NCBI GenBank assembly: GCA_963678675.1
Contig: OY783198.1
Location: 19,950,684-20,014,683, forward strand
Direction: 5' to 3'
Source of the DNA: Xiphydria camelus
Lineage: Eukaryota > Arthropoda > Insecta > Hymenoptera > Xiphydriidae
DNA length: 64,000 nt
The notes beneath the pieces were generated by a model. It made no database searches, was not told the origin of the DNA, and was given only the letters and a program-made list of their open reading frames with translations. The translations under genes were made by a program, and so were the position numbers. Below, piece after piece: positions 44,671-60,287 of this stretch (positions are counted from its first letter, which is position 1; every line of letters starts with the position of its first letter).

Positions 44671-47600
44671 TTTACTCTCGTGCATTTTCCCTTCTCATTT
44701 TTCGTCATTCATCTCTCTCTCTCTTTCTCTCTCCCTTTTTCTCCCTTCCACTTCCCCTCTTCCTTTTCCGTCTCGTTTTATGCAGTGCGCCTAAAAACAC
44801 ACACTCGTCTCATCCCCGAGCTATGATTTTACGCCGTACGAATATACATTTTATACGTACGTATAATAACTGCACCGGTATACGACGTGCGTACACTGCT
44901 GCACGGAAAGACGAGTACCTACGCGCATTCTCTTCCACCGTCGTGTTTGCGCAGGGGCCATGCTTCCGAGGCGCGTGGAATGTCGCTAGCTTTTGTTTTG
45001 CCTTTAGCGCGAGCCACCCTCCCTCTCGACCCCACCACCGTCGCCTCTCTCCTCCACCTCGCGGGCGGCCATCCCCCTTTTCAAGCAAAGAGACCCCTAT
45101 GGATTTTTTTTCTGTCCCGCGAGCACCCCTGGCACAGCGAGAGAGCCGCGGCGCGACCCGCGCCGCTGCGGGCTGGCGGTTAAAAAATTCAACCCCCAAT
45201 TTGTAGGCCACGGCTGTTTAATTGCGATACCCCGGGTTTTTTTTACTTACCGCGTGCTCGGCTCGCCTGGTGGTTCGCGGAGCGATCGTTTTGGGGTTCC
45301 TCTCGTTAATCTTCGCGGTTCTTTATGGCGGACGCGTTCGATATATTGTAATAACTCGCTGGCAATAATCGTTCGGGGTAATCTCGAGACGATGTACGGG
45401 CACGCGCACGAGTACTCGCTCCGTTTTAGCCGCTACTCTCGTACGATTTATGCAGCGTTCTTTCCCACAGTTCCTCGCGTACATGAGAGTATGACGGGTT
45501 GTCTGTCTACAGGGGTCGTGATCGAGAAGAGCGTAAAAAAAAAGCGAGACAAGTCGAATTCGATCGCGATTCAACGACAGAGCGAGAACTTTCGATATAC
45601 ATATCATCTGGGTGCCGCTACCTACCCCTTTCACCCCTTTTCGCCTGCACCCCACTTAAGCGATTCAACCCCCCAATTTGTACGCCGCGGCTGTTTAATT
45701 GCAACGCAGACTTTTTTTCCTCCGTTCTCTCCACTCCGATTTAAGCTTCACGGGTGCGTCGACTCTTTTTTTGCCCTATCTCCCGCCGGTGCGCGGCGCA
45801 CTTTTTGCGCGCCACCTTCCCGCGGCGCTCGGTAATTATGTGGGCGCGACGGACCAAACAAGGGGTTGCGCGATGCCGTGGAAAAAAGTCGTTTAGCATA
45901 TTTAAATCTGCCAGGACCGCGGAGAAAGGGGTTCCTCGGTAACTCCCCCCCCCCCCAGGACGACGTGGTGCCGAGGGCGCGTGCGCGCCACGGGTCTCGG
46001 TGGTATAATGCAGTGTTTGCACACCCGAAAATTGGCCGGCGCAAAAAATCCCGGCAAAAAGTGTCTCGCACGAAATCTCCGCGGGCGCCCGACACGCGTT
46101 ATCCCGCGGCGCTTCCGCCCGCGACGTTCGGCGACACTGACGATTCATTTGTACGGAGGGTAGCGAGCGGTGCGAGAATTACAGCGCGTCGGGGTAGTTA
46201 CGATATTTTATACATACGATGGAAAGCGCAGTATTGGCCGGCGAGAACGGTCCACCGATTTATCTCCCGATCGATTTATCAACACCGCGAGAAATTGAAA
46301 ATTACAAGAGCAGATGGATGCGAAGTACAGCTACTCGAATCTATACATATACATATAGCGTAGGGGTGGACGACGACCTCGCGCTGGATCAGCGGATATC
46401 GGATCCCCATTTTCCCAGGCGATAAATTAGAATTTACCAAACGAGCGTAAAAATAATTTTCGTCCGAGAGAACCCCTCTTATAACGAACCCTCTCCGCCC
46501 CCATCCAACTCCTCCGCGACCGGAACTAATAGTTTTTTTTTCTCCTCGGGTGCCCCGCGTGGAGGTCGATGGGATGCTGCCGTTATGATTATACGATTCT
46601 CTATGGGCTGCCGAATTGTGTCCCGGAGGATGTCGGACGTACGAACCGAACCGTTCGATAGGCATCGAGGACTGACAGATGTTTCCCGTTTTTTGCTCCG
46701 CTTTTTTTTTCTCAACGGAACACCGTTATTTCGCAAAAAAATTTCCGAAACCGATCGGCTTCCGCGGTGGCGATTCGTGAAGGCACGAAATACGGGGGCC
46801 ATGTGTGGGCAGGTATTTTCACATCCCTCGTCCCGAGTCGATCCACGCTTTTTGACAAAAATGAATCCTTCGGTTGCGCGGGGTCCCATCGACTCGTGAT
46901 ATTTTCGTCGTCGACGGACGGTTTAAAAGTGGATCGTAGTGGTGAAGGATAGAGATAGAAGCATAAAAAAAATAAGACTAGAAACAGTAGAAAATTATGT
47001 CCAAAAGGGGATCAGTAAGTACTTTACATCGCTCCTTAGGGCGATTTTCAATTTCGAGCGTACACCGAGAGTAATAATTGCTAGCGGCAAAAAAATGTTT
47101 TCTTCAATCAAAAACATGACATAATTTTAGGATCAAGCCATGGTTTTCTTCGTGCGAGAATATATTTGGTATCGTTGAATCAAGAATATATTCTTCGATC
47201 AAGAATCTCTACTCTTTAAAATTTGTAAGATCATATATTTGATCGAAATAAGGAAGCAGAGCAGTCTTTCGTTGTAATAGGTCGCCAAATTGAATTTCGA
47301 AATAAAAACACCGTCGAATCTCGACGTTTCTGTCTCTCGTCCTGTCGTTTTGGCGTCGGCGAGAATTTACATGATATGAACCGCAGGAGAAGCGCGTCCC
47401 GAGAGAGAGAGAGAGCGTCTGTATTATATTATAGTTATCTCGAGTGGCGGTCGTAAAGCGAACGCACCGGGGCTCGGTCACTTCTGACTGGGAGACGCGT
47501 TGTAATCCCCGCGATACACGCGGCGATCGGGCGTGACGGCAAGTTTTTCCGGAAAAAAACGTGAAAACCCGTAATCCGGGATGGACAGGAATAACAAGAG

Positions 47601-48585
47601 TTTGATGATGGCGCGCCGAGGCCTCGTGAAACCACCTACTCGCGTACCCGCTATATACCTACCCCGGACTTTGGGGTAGCGTGTGTGAGAAATAAAAAAC
47701 CGACGCGGGGCACGCGTTCGCCGGGGCACGGTTACCTACCCCACAGCTGTAGCGAGGGATATGAACGACATCGAAGTTTTCCGAGAAAGATACAATTAAA
47801 AAATTAGTCTTACGAAAATTTCTACAAATTTTCATCAATATTTATCAAATTTCTCGCCTTTTAATTTCATTGACACTTCAACGCCGTGAGAAAAATTCAA
47901 AGCTGCTCTATGCGTAATTACAAAAATCTTTGTTGATTAATTATCTTCCAAGAAATTAATTGATCGAGCCGAGCGATGACAACAATTATCGTTACCGAAT
48001 GAATATCGGAACAGGAAAGATGGCTAACAAACAATTTTCCAGGGAAATTTCTCGCCGCTTTTCTCGATTCGGCTCCAAGCCATCGCTACCGGCGGATAAG
48101 TGACCCCCTTCGGTTTTTACACAAGGGTTTTGCTAAAGGGGATTTTTTATACCGGGGAACCCACACGCCCGGGGTGGTAGGTAGGGCTTTTTTTATAGAC
48201 CAGCATCTGTACCCTCGATGCGAGGAACGCGAAATTTTTCAGTCAGCCAGTCGCTCACCTGGCCCCGCTTCGGTGCGGCGAGTCGCCTCGTGCGCGCTGT
48301 GTCTCTGGTTCTTCACTTCGATATGTTTACTCGATCGACGGGTGCCGTGAATTCGCGCGAGCAGTGATCGTCGCGCGCGCCGCGCGAACATTTTTTCGAT
48401 CGTCGTTCGAGCATGCGCGCGAAACGTCGGTGAACATGTGTCGCGACTCTATCATTGCATGTAGCCTGAGTAAAAGTTGACAGTGAATGTGCTATTTTGG
48501 GGTCTGTTGAAGGAACTATAATATCGTAACGCTTTGTGATACACCTACATTTCATTCGGCTTTTTCATACAATAATGGAGGACTA
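44671..48585. other. CpG-rich noncoding region
   Basis: High CpG, many short ORFs in all frames and homopolymer runs, but no ORF with family resemblance or convincing splice pattern. It contains a repeated motif of about 40 bp (separate entry). It may be regulatory DNA for a gene beyond the window; I see no direct evidence of that. Confidence 0.45.
45189..45707. repeat. two diverged copies of a motif of about 40 bp
   Basis: The copies lie at about 45189-45228 and 45665-45705. Both contain TTCAACCCCC, CAATTTGTA and CGGCTGTTTAATTGC in the same order and spacing, with only a few differences. They are direct repeats about 475 bp apart. Confidence 0.75.
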
Positions 48586-48821
48586 TACGGACAAAAATAA
48601 GTCGTAGCATTTACAAAGTTTGTGCAATGGTAAATTTCGGAACGAGGTCAATTTATTTTTACGATAACTACAATTTTGGTAAAAATTACAGCAACGCTTG
48701 CAACTTCTACAAGTTTTATTATAATTTTTACCAAAATTCTAGTCATCGTAACAATAAATTGGTCTTGTCCCAAAATTTACCACAAACTTTGTAAAGGCTA
48801 CGATTTATTTTTTCCCGTGTA
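48586..48821. mobile_element. MITE family A, full-length copy
   Basis: A 236-bp foldback from TACGGACAAAAATAAGTCG to the mirrored CGATTTATTTTTTCCCGTGTA. Inner palindromic blocks include TTTACAAAGTTTGTG with CACAAACTTTGTAAA, and TTTTGGTAAAAATTA with TAATTTTTACCAAAA. Related copies lie at 43957 and 61878. Confidence 0.82.
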
Positions 48822-51898
<3,077 letters not shown>

Positions 51899-52124
51899 TA
51901 CACTGCGAGAAAAATGTAGTGAATTTGACTAAATCAGCTGTCACGGGTGGGGGAATGCAGATCTGGTTACTTGGACTATTAATTGACTCGAGTGGACTAC
52001 AGCTGTTTCCTTCGAATAGCCGTTAATCGTTATAACTAAATTCATCAGTCAAAGCAACTGATTCTGCATTCACCCACCCGTAAACGTAAATTTAATTGAA
52101 TACGTCAATTTTTCTCTCGCTGTA
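51899..52124. mobile_element. MITE family B, copy 1
   Basis: Begins TACACTGCGAGAAAAATGTAG and ends TTTTTCTCTCGCTGTA, an inverted repeat. The interior (GAATTTGACTAAATC, GGGGGAATGCAGAT, GACTCGAGTGGACTACAG) is shared with 54951-55174. About 226 bp, no ORF. Confidence 0.85.
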
Positions 52125-52494
52125 TTTTCGATAAAATCGAATATTTCGAGATTCGCGAAACTTTACTCGCGATTGCATTATTCCATCGGAGAAAGATTAG
52201 ACAGCTCCACCAGTTTCAATAACCGCAGAATTCGAAATGTGGAAAAAAGTGGAACGATAATTTTTCGTACGTGGGTGTCGCATCTGACGATTCTGGGTGA
52301 TTAAGTGTATCGACGAAGAATAAACACGGAAAGGTCAGGAAATTAAAGGGAAGTCCCTCTTGGAATTGTATGGTACAACGTGACTTTGGGGGTGTTTCTG
52401 ACCTTTCGACATTGGAGCTGCGAGCGCGCGATCCTCTCGAGTTTTTACGTGTGTCGTTTCTCTATACCTGTGCGAGGAGGGGGTGAAATGGTAT

Positions 52495-52587
52495 ATATAT
52501 ATCTGTACCTCAGAGGTAAAGTGTACTATGTCACATAAAGTAAAAGTGGACTTAGTACACTTTACCCCTCTGAGGTACAGATATATA
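52495..52587. repeat. compact hairpin, pre-miRNA-sized
   Basis: Left arm ATATATCTGTACCTCAGAGG continuing TAAAGTGTACTA; the right arm is its reverse complement with one 2-nt bulge. The arms are about 33 bp and the loop about 24 nt. The size suits a microRNA precursor, but the near-perfect pairing also fits a tiny MITE. It matches no microRNA I recognise. Confidence 0.75.
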
Positions 52588-53284
52588 GGTATCCTTCGTT
52601 AGAAACCGCAAGAGGAGAATGAGAAAGAGAGCGTGAAAGAAAGAAAGGAGAGGAGTGTCAAGGCGCTTGTATTAAATTTATCGATCATAATGAACTTGCC
52701 GGAGCGGCAGGAGGAGGAGGGGATGGCGGAGGGTCGCGAAGGAGGGCGAACGGGAGTTTCCTCGGCGCAATCAAAGGGCGTATCCCTCGTTTCGTCGGAG
52801 TTTTTGAGAAGCTTTTCTTCCTCGCCATCTGCGATCCGCGCGGTCGAATTCGGAGACGCGGAAACGACGGTATATACCTATATATAAAGCGCTTACGGGG
52901 CTGGCAATTAAAACGTTCCGGTCCAAGTGCTCCTCTCTCTCTCTCTCTCTTTCCCTCCCACCCTCTCTTTCACTTCGAGGATGGGAACCGCTGCGATCGG
53001 ACGCGGCGAGGGCAAATTAGACGCGAGACGATCAAAGACGATTATTTCATTAAACGGTCCGATCGACCGCCCGCTTCGCGGTGGAATTTCCATTCGAGAT
53101 GATTGTCCGGGGGCGATTCGAGTAATCCTCTTATTCGATGGTACCTCGGCCAATATTCCTTATAATACGCGCATAGTTTCGTTACACCTCGCGTTAGAAG
53201 TTTAACGAGTGATGCAAATGTATGCATATAACCTGCAAGAATAGTCATTTATCCTGCATCTGCTTTCAGTTGCCGAAGGTTATT
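52588..53284. other. noncoding DNA
   Basis: No supportable gene. Contains a short CT tract at about 52931-52950 and otherwise CpG-rich unique sequence. Confidence 0.45.
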
Positions 53285-53750
53285 TACACTGAGAGAAAAG
53301 GTCTGGTTGAATACGAACTTATATACGGAGAAAATTGAACAGTAACGATTATCATGCAGAATAGTAAATGTAAATAAATAGTAAATGGGTCACGGCTTCG
53401 AAAATATTGTATTGAATTATCTGCAGAATAGTAATCATTACAATGTTGCAGATTATTCAACGCGATATTTTTGAAGCTGATTTACTATTCTGGCTGGTTA
53501 TCGTTACTACTTAATATTTTCCGTCTAATAGATGCATTTATTTGAAATAAATAGGAATTTATTCGTATCGAACAAAAGTTTGTTTGAATGAAATACTTAA
53601 TTGTTTTGTACATCTTTTTAATCGAGTACAACCTAGTCGAACATTTCTTTAATTCAAATAGACTTTTGTTCGATGTGAATGAATTCTTGTTCATCTCAAA
53701 TAAATTTTTCTGTTATAGGTCCATATTCAATTAGACCTTTTCTTTGGGTA
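53285..53750. mobile_element. MITE family C copy interrupted by another MITE
   Basis: The outer element starts TACACTGAGAGAAAAGGTCT and ends CCTTTTCTTTGGGTA. Its body (TTATTTGAAATAAATAGG, ATCGAACAAAAGT, TTTTTAATCGAGTACAA) matches the copy at 49584-49840. After GAATACGAACTTATAT it is split by the 200-bp element at 53325-53524 and resumes at CTAATAGATGCATTT. Confidence 0.78.
53325..53524. mobile_element. 200-bp MITE nested in the family C element
   Basis: Inverted ends ACGGAGAAAATTGAACAG and its diverged mirror TTAATATTTTCCGT, with further pairing inward (AGTAACGAT with ATCGTTACT, CAGAATAGTAAAT with ATTTACTATTCTG). It lies exactly where the outer copy departs from the uninterrupted copy, so it inserted later. 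Confidence 0.78.
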
Positions 53751-54950
53751 TATTTATTTGCATATACAAATATAAGAAGAGATATGGGTGATGCCCTAAA
53801 CATTTATCAAGTCTCTAGATTCACAAATAGGTCAAGAATTTCTCTCCCTCAAAACATGCATCGTCCCGGAAGGAGAATTTAACCCGTCATCGTCAACCCT
53901 TTCGCGCTTATATCCGCGCGTCCTGTGTACACAAGCGAGACGCGCGAATAGCGCCCCTGCCGCCCCTGGCGGGGGAAAAAGCGCGACGGGAGTAAAATTA
54001 CATTTTTTGCCATCCGAGCACGTTCCTCCCGTGTCCAAGGCGCGGTCGCATCCCGAGGGTATTTAAAGACTTTTCGTTCTTCTTCACGGGGATAAGGCCT
54101 GGAACTCCTAAGGCAGTAATCCTTCGGGCTCGCGCACACACAGAGACATTAGCGTCTTGTGTGCGACAAACACAGAGACGCGGATACGTTCGCTCACGTG
54201 CACGCCCACACGTTCGCACACGCAGGACCGAAAACCGCGATCAAGTAGGATTACTTCGAAGCAATATGCTCTCCCTCTCTCCCTCGTCTCTCTTTCCTTC
54301 TCTCTTTTCTTTTTCGCTCTTCTCGTATAGCTTTTGGCTCGCTCTTTCTTTTTTCTCTCTCTCTTTCTCTCTCCACTTAGTTTTTTCGAGCCTCACTCTC
54401 CCTCCCTCTCTCTCTCTCTCTCTTCCACCGTCCTGCATCTCTCGTTCTCTCCGTCCGTCTCTCCATTATAGGACACGGTCCACCCTTCTTTCTCTTTCGC
54501 CCCCCCCCCCCTCTTCACCCCTGCGGCTCTCGCGAGCAATGGCCGTTATCTGGAAAACCACCCCGAAATGAGCATTTGCCGTGTGTATCGGTGCGATGGT
54601 CGCGCGCGACGTTACGGGATGTGACTAAATGCTGACCAAAGGCATTAGCTATCTCCGCCGGAGGATCTTTTCTTTTTTCGACCTCTCCTACGCGGGGTTA
54701 TACGGACGTTTGTTACCCTTCGGCGCATCGGGTGTCGAAGCGATCGGGGTTCCGGGCGATTGGACTTGTGTCGACGAATTTTTTTTTGGTAAATTTTGGA
54801 ACTTTTATTTCGTTAGATAATTATGGCATATCACTTGGATTTGTAGGGTATTTAATTTTGCATTAGGTGGAATAATTTTGGATCGAAGGGTTAGACGCGA
54901 GGGTGAAAAGGAATGAAAATTTATCTTGCACGTTTATCCGCTTATCACTA
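53751..54950. other. noncoding DNA with CT-rich tract
   Basis: The stretch 54270-54510 is CT-rich low-complexity sequence. The rest is unique sequence without a supportable exon. Confidence 0.45.
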
Positions 54951-55174
54951 TACTAGAGAAAAATATAGTAAATTTGACTAAATCGTCGGTTACTGATAGG
55001 GGAATGCAGATTTGGTTACTTGGAGTAATAATTGACTCGAATGGACTACAGCCTGTCTCCTTCAAATAGCCGTTAATAGTTACAATCAAATTTATTAGTC
55101 GGAGCAACTAACTCTGCATTCCCCGTCCCGCAAACGTAGATTTAATTGAATATACCATTTTTTCTCTCAGTGTA
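54951..55174. mobile_element. MITE family B, copy 2
   Basis: Begins TACTAGAGAAAAATATAGTA and ends TTTTTTCTCTCAGTGTA. The interior is collinear with 51899-52124 (GGGGAATGCAGATTTGGTTA, ATTGACTCGAATGGACTACA). About 224 bp. Confidence 0.85.
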
Positions 55175-57737
55175 ACGCGAAAATTAACGAAAACGAGTGT
55201 TACGAGCGCGGGTCTTAATTTTTCTGTCTTTGAGAAATTCTATAAACAAAAGGACACGGTACGGCATATTTTTCCTATAAAATGAATGGTCGATTTCGCT
55301 CGTGAGAGGACCTCGTAATCGTAGACATAAAAGTTGGCGGTTCGTATCGCTTTATCCCCAACTTTATCATATATAGTTGGATCGTCACATCGAGGTATTT
55401 TTGCGAGGCCGCCTTTTTTATCAGGTCGTTGCAGACGGAATTTCCGACTCTTCTCGAATAAGTTCTCATTTCTTCAGTCCAATTGAAATTATTAAAATTT
55501 ACCCGCTCTTTTTCTCTATTATCTATACCTATACACAAGTAGATATTTCTAGCCTTTGAGTAGTTTCTCCGTACAGATCGAACTTGAAACTCCGAAGAAT
55601 AGAAAAAATACTCCTATCATTGCCTCAATCGAATCCAGTCACGATCACCCCTCGCCATTCCTCCACACCGAACCACCCTCGGATAGAAACCCTTTGAAAT
55701 CATCTCGCCCATAATCAATCGCACTCGAGAGCTCCTCCAAAAACTACGAGAGAACAATTTCCGCGAAAACCGACGAACCTCCCGATATAACGAATACAAG
55801 AAACCACCCCTTCTCCCGACCATCCTCCCTCCGCGAAACAAACGCATAGTTCCACAGCCGCGCGAGGTGCCGGCATAATATTCTCGAGGCGCGCAAAAGT
55901 AAGGGGTGACGCGACAGCGGGAAGACGAAGAAGAAGAAGAAGAAGAAGAAGACGTGAAAGAAGTAGCTCGGCGGAAGAAGCGGAGAAGGGAGAACGAAGA
56001 AGGGGGTTACGCGGGGTAAAAGTCCGCGAGCCATTTTTCCCCATATAATTATAAGAGAGCGACTGGGCGTTGCCATGGTAACCACACACCACCGCCCCCC
56101 GCCCTCCCTCCTGCACCCCGTTTACTTATATGCCGGAGGACGCGTTCTGGCACATGTGTCGAGCGAGCGTGTATGCGCGCGCGTGTGTTGGGGCGGGAGG
56201 GAGAAACGCCGGTCCGTGTGTCCCGCTACGGCACCGGGAGAAGAGGGTGGGTGGTCGGGTGGGTGGCACGAGGGGGGGGGGTGAAATTAATGTATTTGTT
56301 CTGCGGCCACCCTCATATGCCCTCGCCCGGTCGCGAAAGGTCCGATGCGAGGCGGGCGAGCGAGACAACGCGGGACGCCATATAGAATATCTACGACCAT
56401 TATTGCTTTTGTGTGTAAAAGATGTCGCTATTCTACCGCGAGCGCCGGCAGCCTCGATAACGCCGCTTTTCTCGCTCGCGCGAGTACCTACGTGGGTACC
56501 CGGCGTTGATAAGTATCCCTATACGCGTGATGCACGCGTGGCGATGTAACCGCGCCATTATCGCACGGTGCTTCGCATTCGTTCCGGTCAACGCGCGGAT
56601 CGTCGATATACGGCGGAAATTTCCGACGTCTTCTGCAGACCGCGGAGACTTGTCGCGTTATGCCGCGGATAAGCGCGATGTCGCATGTGGACGTCGGTGT
56701 CACGGGCTCGATGGGCACGTGGGGGATCATGGAGGATCAGAGGGTTGGAAGTTAGTTTGTGGGGGGGACAAGGTTTTTGGAATTTTTTAGATGTGTGATT
56801 CTGCGTGACGTAACGTTTCATAGCGAAGCTTCCACTATAGGAATCCATCGTGATATTTTTTTTTGAGGGGGGATTCGATTAGTCAGTCAAAATAGTAGTG
56901 TTCAATTCTCGGAGCGTTGATAAAATTCTTTGTTAATTAACCAGGAATTAGTTTCATTGGATTTCATTCGTAGAGTTGTGTAGAGGGCGGGGAGAGTTGT
57001 GCCACGTTTTCTTTGGTTACTTATTAAAAAAACTTATTCATGCTACAATAGTAATAAGCATGTCAAAAGTATCGCTGTATATCGGGCTTACAAAAATTAT
57101 AAGGGTTGACTAACTACTTCTGGTTTTCTTTTGATTATTATACGACGACAATAGCGCTGGATTTGATATAACAATTATCCGTATCTCTCTTATCCCCCGA
57201 AAAGAATGCAGAGCGATGTCACGTAACGACGATTACGGCTCGAAATGGAGATTAAGAGCTTTCGAGGCGGATCTGCATAATGAGTTTTCCGCGGCGGTAT
57301 ATACGATTCTCTACGGTGCAACGAGCAAACGAAATGGCGGGTACGTCGCCGTTTCTTCCTTCCGCACTGTTTCGACAAAGGGTCCTGGAATTTCCAGTAA
57401 CTAGTGACGGGGTGCGGCGAAGAGGGGAGAGGGATAGTCTCGGCTCCCCTTGGAAGAAAGCCATTTAAATAGGTATGGTCGGGGTGGGCTGGCTGGAGGG
57501 TCGGTGCGCTCTCCATGACTTTATCCCGAAACGAGAGACCGATCTTACGCGTCTGCGGAAGATGGACGAAGTTTGCGCGCATTCAGCGCGAATTCTAATT
57601 AGTGGAACGGATGGTGGTTCCGTTCTCGTCATTGCGGTTCGTTGGTTTTTTATTCGTCCATCGTGACGTTCAAAATATTCAGTTATTACGATTTAGAGAC
57701 CTGTATTCTATTAGTCAAATAATTATTACTTTATGAT
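55175..57737. other. CpG-rich noncoding DNA
   Basis: Contains a GAA-repeat tract near 55926-55950 and G runs near 56271-56281. No gene can be supported; overlapping arginine-rich ORFs follow the base composition. Confidence 0.45.
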
Positions 57738-57956
57738 CACATAGAGAAAAAAAATTACTTGGATCTACTAATAATTAACTGTTTTTTCACACATTAATTA
57801 GATATTTCTTCCTTGCAATCACATAGTATTTCACATGATTCTAAGGAAGAGGTATCTAATTGACGCATTAAAAGAGATTTCATTGATATATATAAATAAT
57901 TACTCACGACCCTGCGATTAATTTTCAGTAGATCTAAATAATTCTCTTACTGTGTG
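57738..57956. mobile_element. MITE-like foldback
   Basis: Left end CACATAGAGAAAAAAAATTA followed by CTTGGATCTACT; right end AGTAGATCT, AAATAATTCTCTTACTGTGTG. Inner blocks also pair (AATTAGATATTTCTTCC with GGAAGAGGTATCTAATT). About 219 bp, no ORF. Confidence 0.75.
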
Positions 57957-59439
57957 TATAATCGGAGTTTCTAAATAAGCTTCAAAATTATTTTTTTTAC
58001 AGAGAATCATCGATATCTCGATGTTCCATTTGAGCTTTCCCCGATTGATCCGCAATTTTCGGAATCGGCGCAAAAACTATCGTAGCGTAAAGTTGCCCAA
58101 ACGTAATCAGTCAAGCTTGCCCCCATTTACCATGCTTCGCCACGACATCCAAGGGCCAACATCCAACGAAAAACGCTTCGATTTATCCAACTTTTCCCTA
58201 CGCCAACGAACCATTACGCACGCGGTAACGCATAAAGACCCATCGACCCTCCTTCGCGTTTTGTCTTCCCCCGATAGATCCTTCCCGCTTGGGTACCGAA
58301 GACGGACGATTCTCGTTACGCTCGAGCAATACTTTGCACGTACCTATCCATCTAGGTATATAACTCGACTGCATTCACCGACGGCACGAAACAAACGGAT
58401 CGTTTATAGCGGTGAAGCGTCTTTAAACTATTCTCGCTGTTCTATAGCGCGTGTGCTGTACGGAGTTTGTTCGCGCGCCCGTATATACGGATACGTATAC
58501 TAAGCTGCGCCGTAGCGATAACCGGAAACGTATACCGATGTACAGTATCGCGCGCGTTGGCTTACCGGCGCGGCAAAGGTGTATAGGTCTCGGACGACAT
58601 TTAAACGGCGAAGAGGAGATTCCCGTGAATAATTGAGCCGCGTAATTTATCGCGAGGAATGCAGGCGAGGCTCGCTTTCCCCGGGTACTCGGGGGCCGGG
58701 GGTGGAAATTGAATTTCGATCGAACACCGCGCTGGCGGAGCGGTCGAGAGGACCGCGCGCGGGTGGGTCGAGGCGGGAGAGGGAGCGGGTGGACAGGATG
58801 GTGTAGGACATTACGGGGCATCCTCCCACCCCGTTCCTTCGACGAACAAATGAGCAATTCTCTCACCCCCCGTGTCCTGTGATGTCCCGCACGTAGGACG
58901 CTCCGCTAGGCCGCGTGTCTATAGATCGAACCACCCTCCTTCCGCGACCTCTTCGGCTCCGCTCGTCCCGCACCCTCCCACCCCCCGGTGCCCTCGTCGC
59001 GCTTCCAGAGAGAGATGATCGCAGTTTAAAATTTCTCGCACGGTCCGCTTCGGAAACTACGTCGACGACACCGCGTCAACCCGCGCGCGAGACGCGCCAG
59101 GGGGTTGCGGGGCGCCGGATGAAGACTCGAGAGAGGAGGCGACCTCGCTGACGAATTATTTTCTAAACTTTCGAATTAGAGTTTGACGCGGTGCCGGGGG
59201 ATCTCGAGAGCTCCTCTCGAACGGCGGGGATGTGTATGGATGTCGGTGTGTGTATAGTATACGCCGGATCATAATCCATTGCGCCGTGGGTTTTGGTGTG
59301 AAAAGTTCGGAGGGGAGGGATATCGACCGAGGGAGTTCCGAATGTGTATATGTGGATGATATTTGACCGGGGGGATGCAGCGGGGGTATACGTATCTGCT
59401 GTCTTTGATTAGTTTGGATTCGGTCGGTTCTACCGTATA
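57957..59439. other. noncoding DNA with one unexplained ORF
   Basis: A plus-strand ORF of 160 codons with an ATG at 58021 (to 58503) has no family resemblance and no clear splice context; it is probably chance. The rest is CpG-rich unique DNA. Confidence 0.4.
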
Positions 59440-60287
59440 GGGTAAAGTCGGGAGAGATGGCGCACCTTTTTTTAAAGTGGTATAAAAACTATATTTGTAG
59501 AATAAGCAATACCTTAATTGCTAATGTGGATAGAGCGAACAATAAAATATAGGAATTTGTAAAGGAACGACCAAAAGTGTTATCGAGTTTTGTAAAAAAT
59601 TTGTCAAAAGAAAATATACCAAAAACCCCAACTCACCCACCCTAGTATGGGTGAGATGGCGCAGTCGAAAAAATTGGTTGGGGTGAGTGGTTCTTCAAGA
59701 ATCGGCTTCAAAATTAAAAGTGCAACTACTTTTAATGCCAAATAACAAAAACAAAGATACAAAATCATCTTAAATAATTAAATTTAAAGAAAAATACCAA
59801 AGTAATGATTATTCCAACCACACAAACTCTTAAAACATCTTTAAGAATAAATCTTAATAATAACACGTAAAAGTTATTTCGCTTTTCTGTCACTTTTCTG
59901 AATTCTTGTACATGAAGCACGGAACGAAATTTGAGGTTAGGAACAATATTTAAAAGTTTACCAAGTGAAATGACCAAACCAAATACATTCAAATCAGAAT
60001 AAAAACTTACTGGATGCCTAATTATTATTACACAAAAAAATAATCAGGGCCAATACAATATACAGTTATATTTATTATATAGTTACAGTTTTATTTATTT
60101 ACAGTTTTATTTATTTTACCTTTTAATGAGAAAAACAGCCGTTCGGTAACACACACTTACTGCACATGTGCACTAATCATCTGTGTCGCCAACTGAATCA
60201 ATATTGCCACACAGCGAAGAAATTATTTGATTGAACACCCCCCCCCCCCGTCTCACACCCGCTGCGCCATCTCTCCCGACTTTACCC
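59440..60287. mobile_element. 848-bp non-autonomous DNA transposon with TA flanks
   Basis: Terminal inverted repeats GGGTAAAGTCGGGAGAGATG and their mirror CATCTCTCCCGACTTTACCC are perfect over at least 24 bp. TA lies directly outside both ends (59438-59439 and 60288-60289), fitting a Tc1/mariner-type target. Part of the end motif recurs inside (GGGTGAGATGGCGCAGTC near 59648). A minus-strand ORF of 75 codons (59992-59765) has no transposase signature. A poly-C run sits near the right end. Confidence 0.88.

Noticed and set aside
44810..46899. Numerous Arg/Pro-rich ORFs of 60-193 codons
   Set aside because: They overlap on both strands and track high CpG content; none shows a domain or splice structure.
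58021..58503. 160-codon ORF with ATG
   Set aside because: No recognisable family, no splice context, and composition like the surrounding noncoding DNA; kept only as a note.
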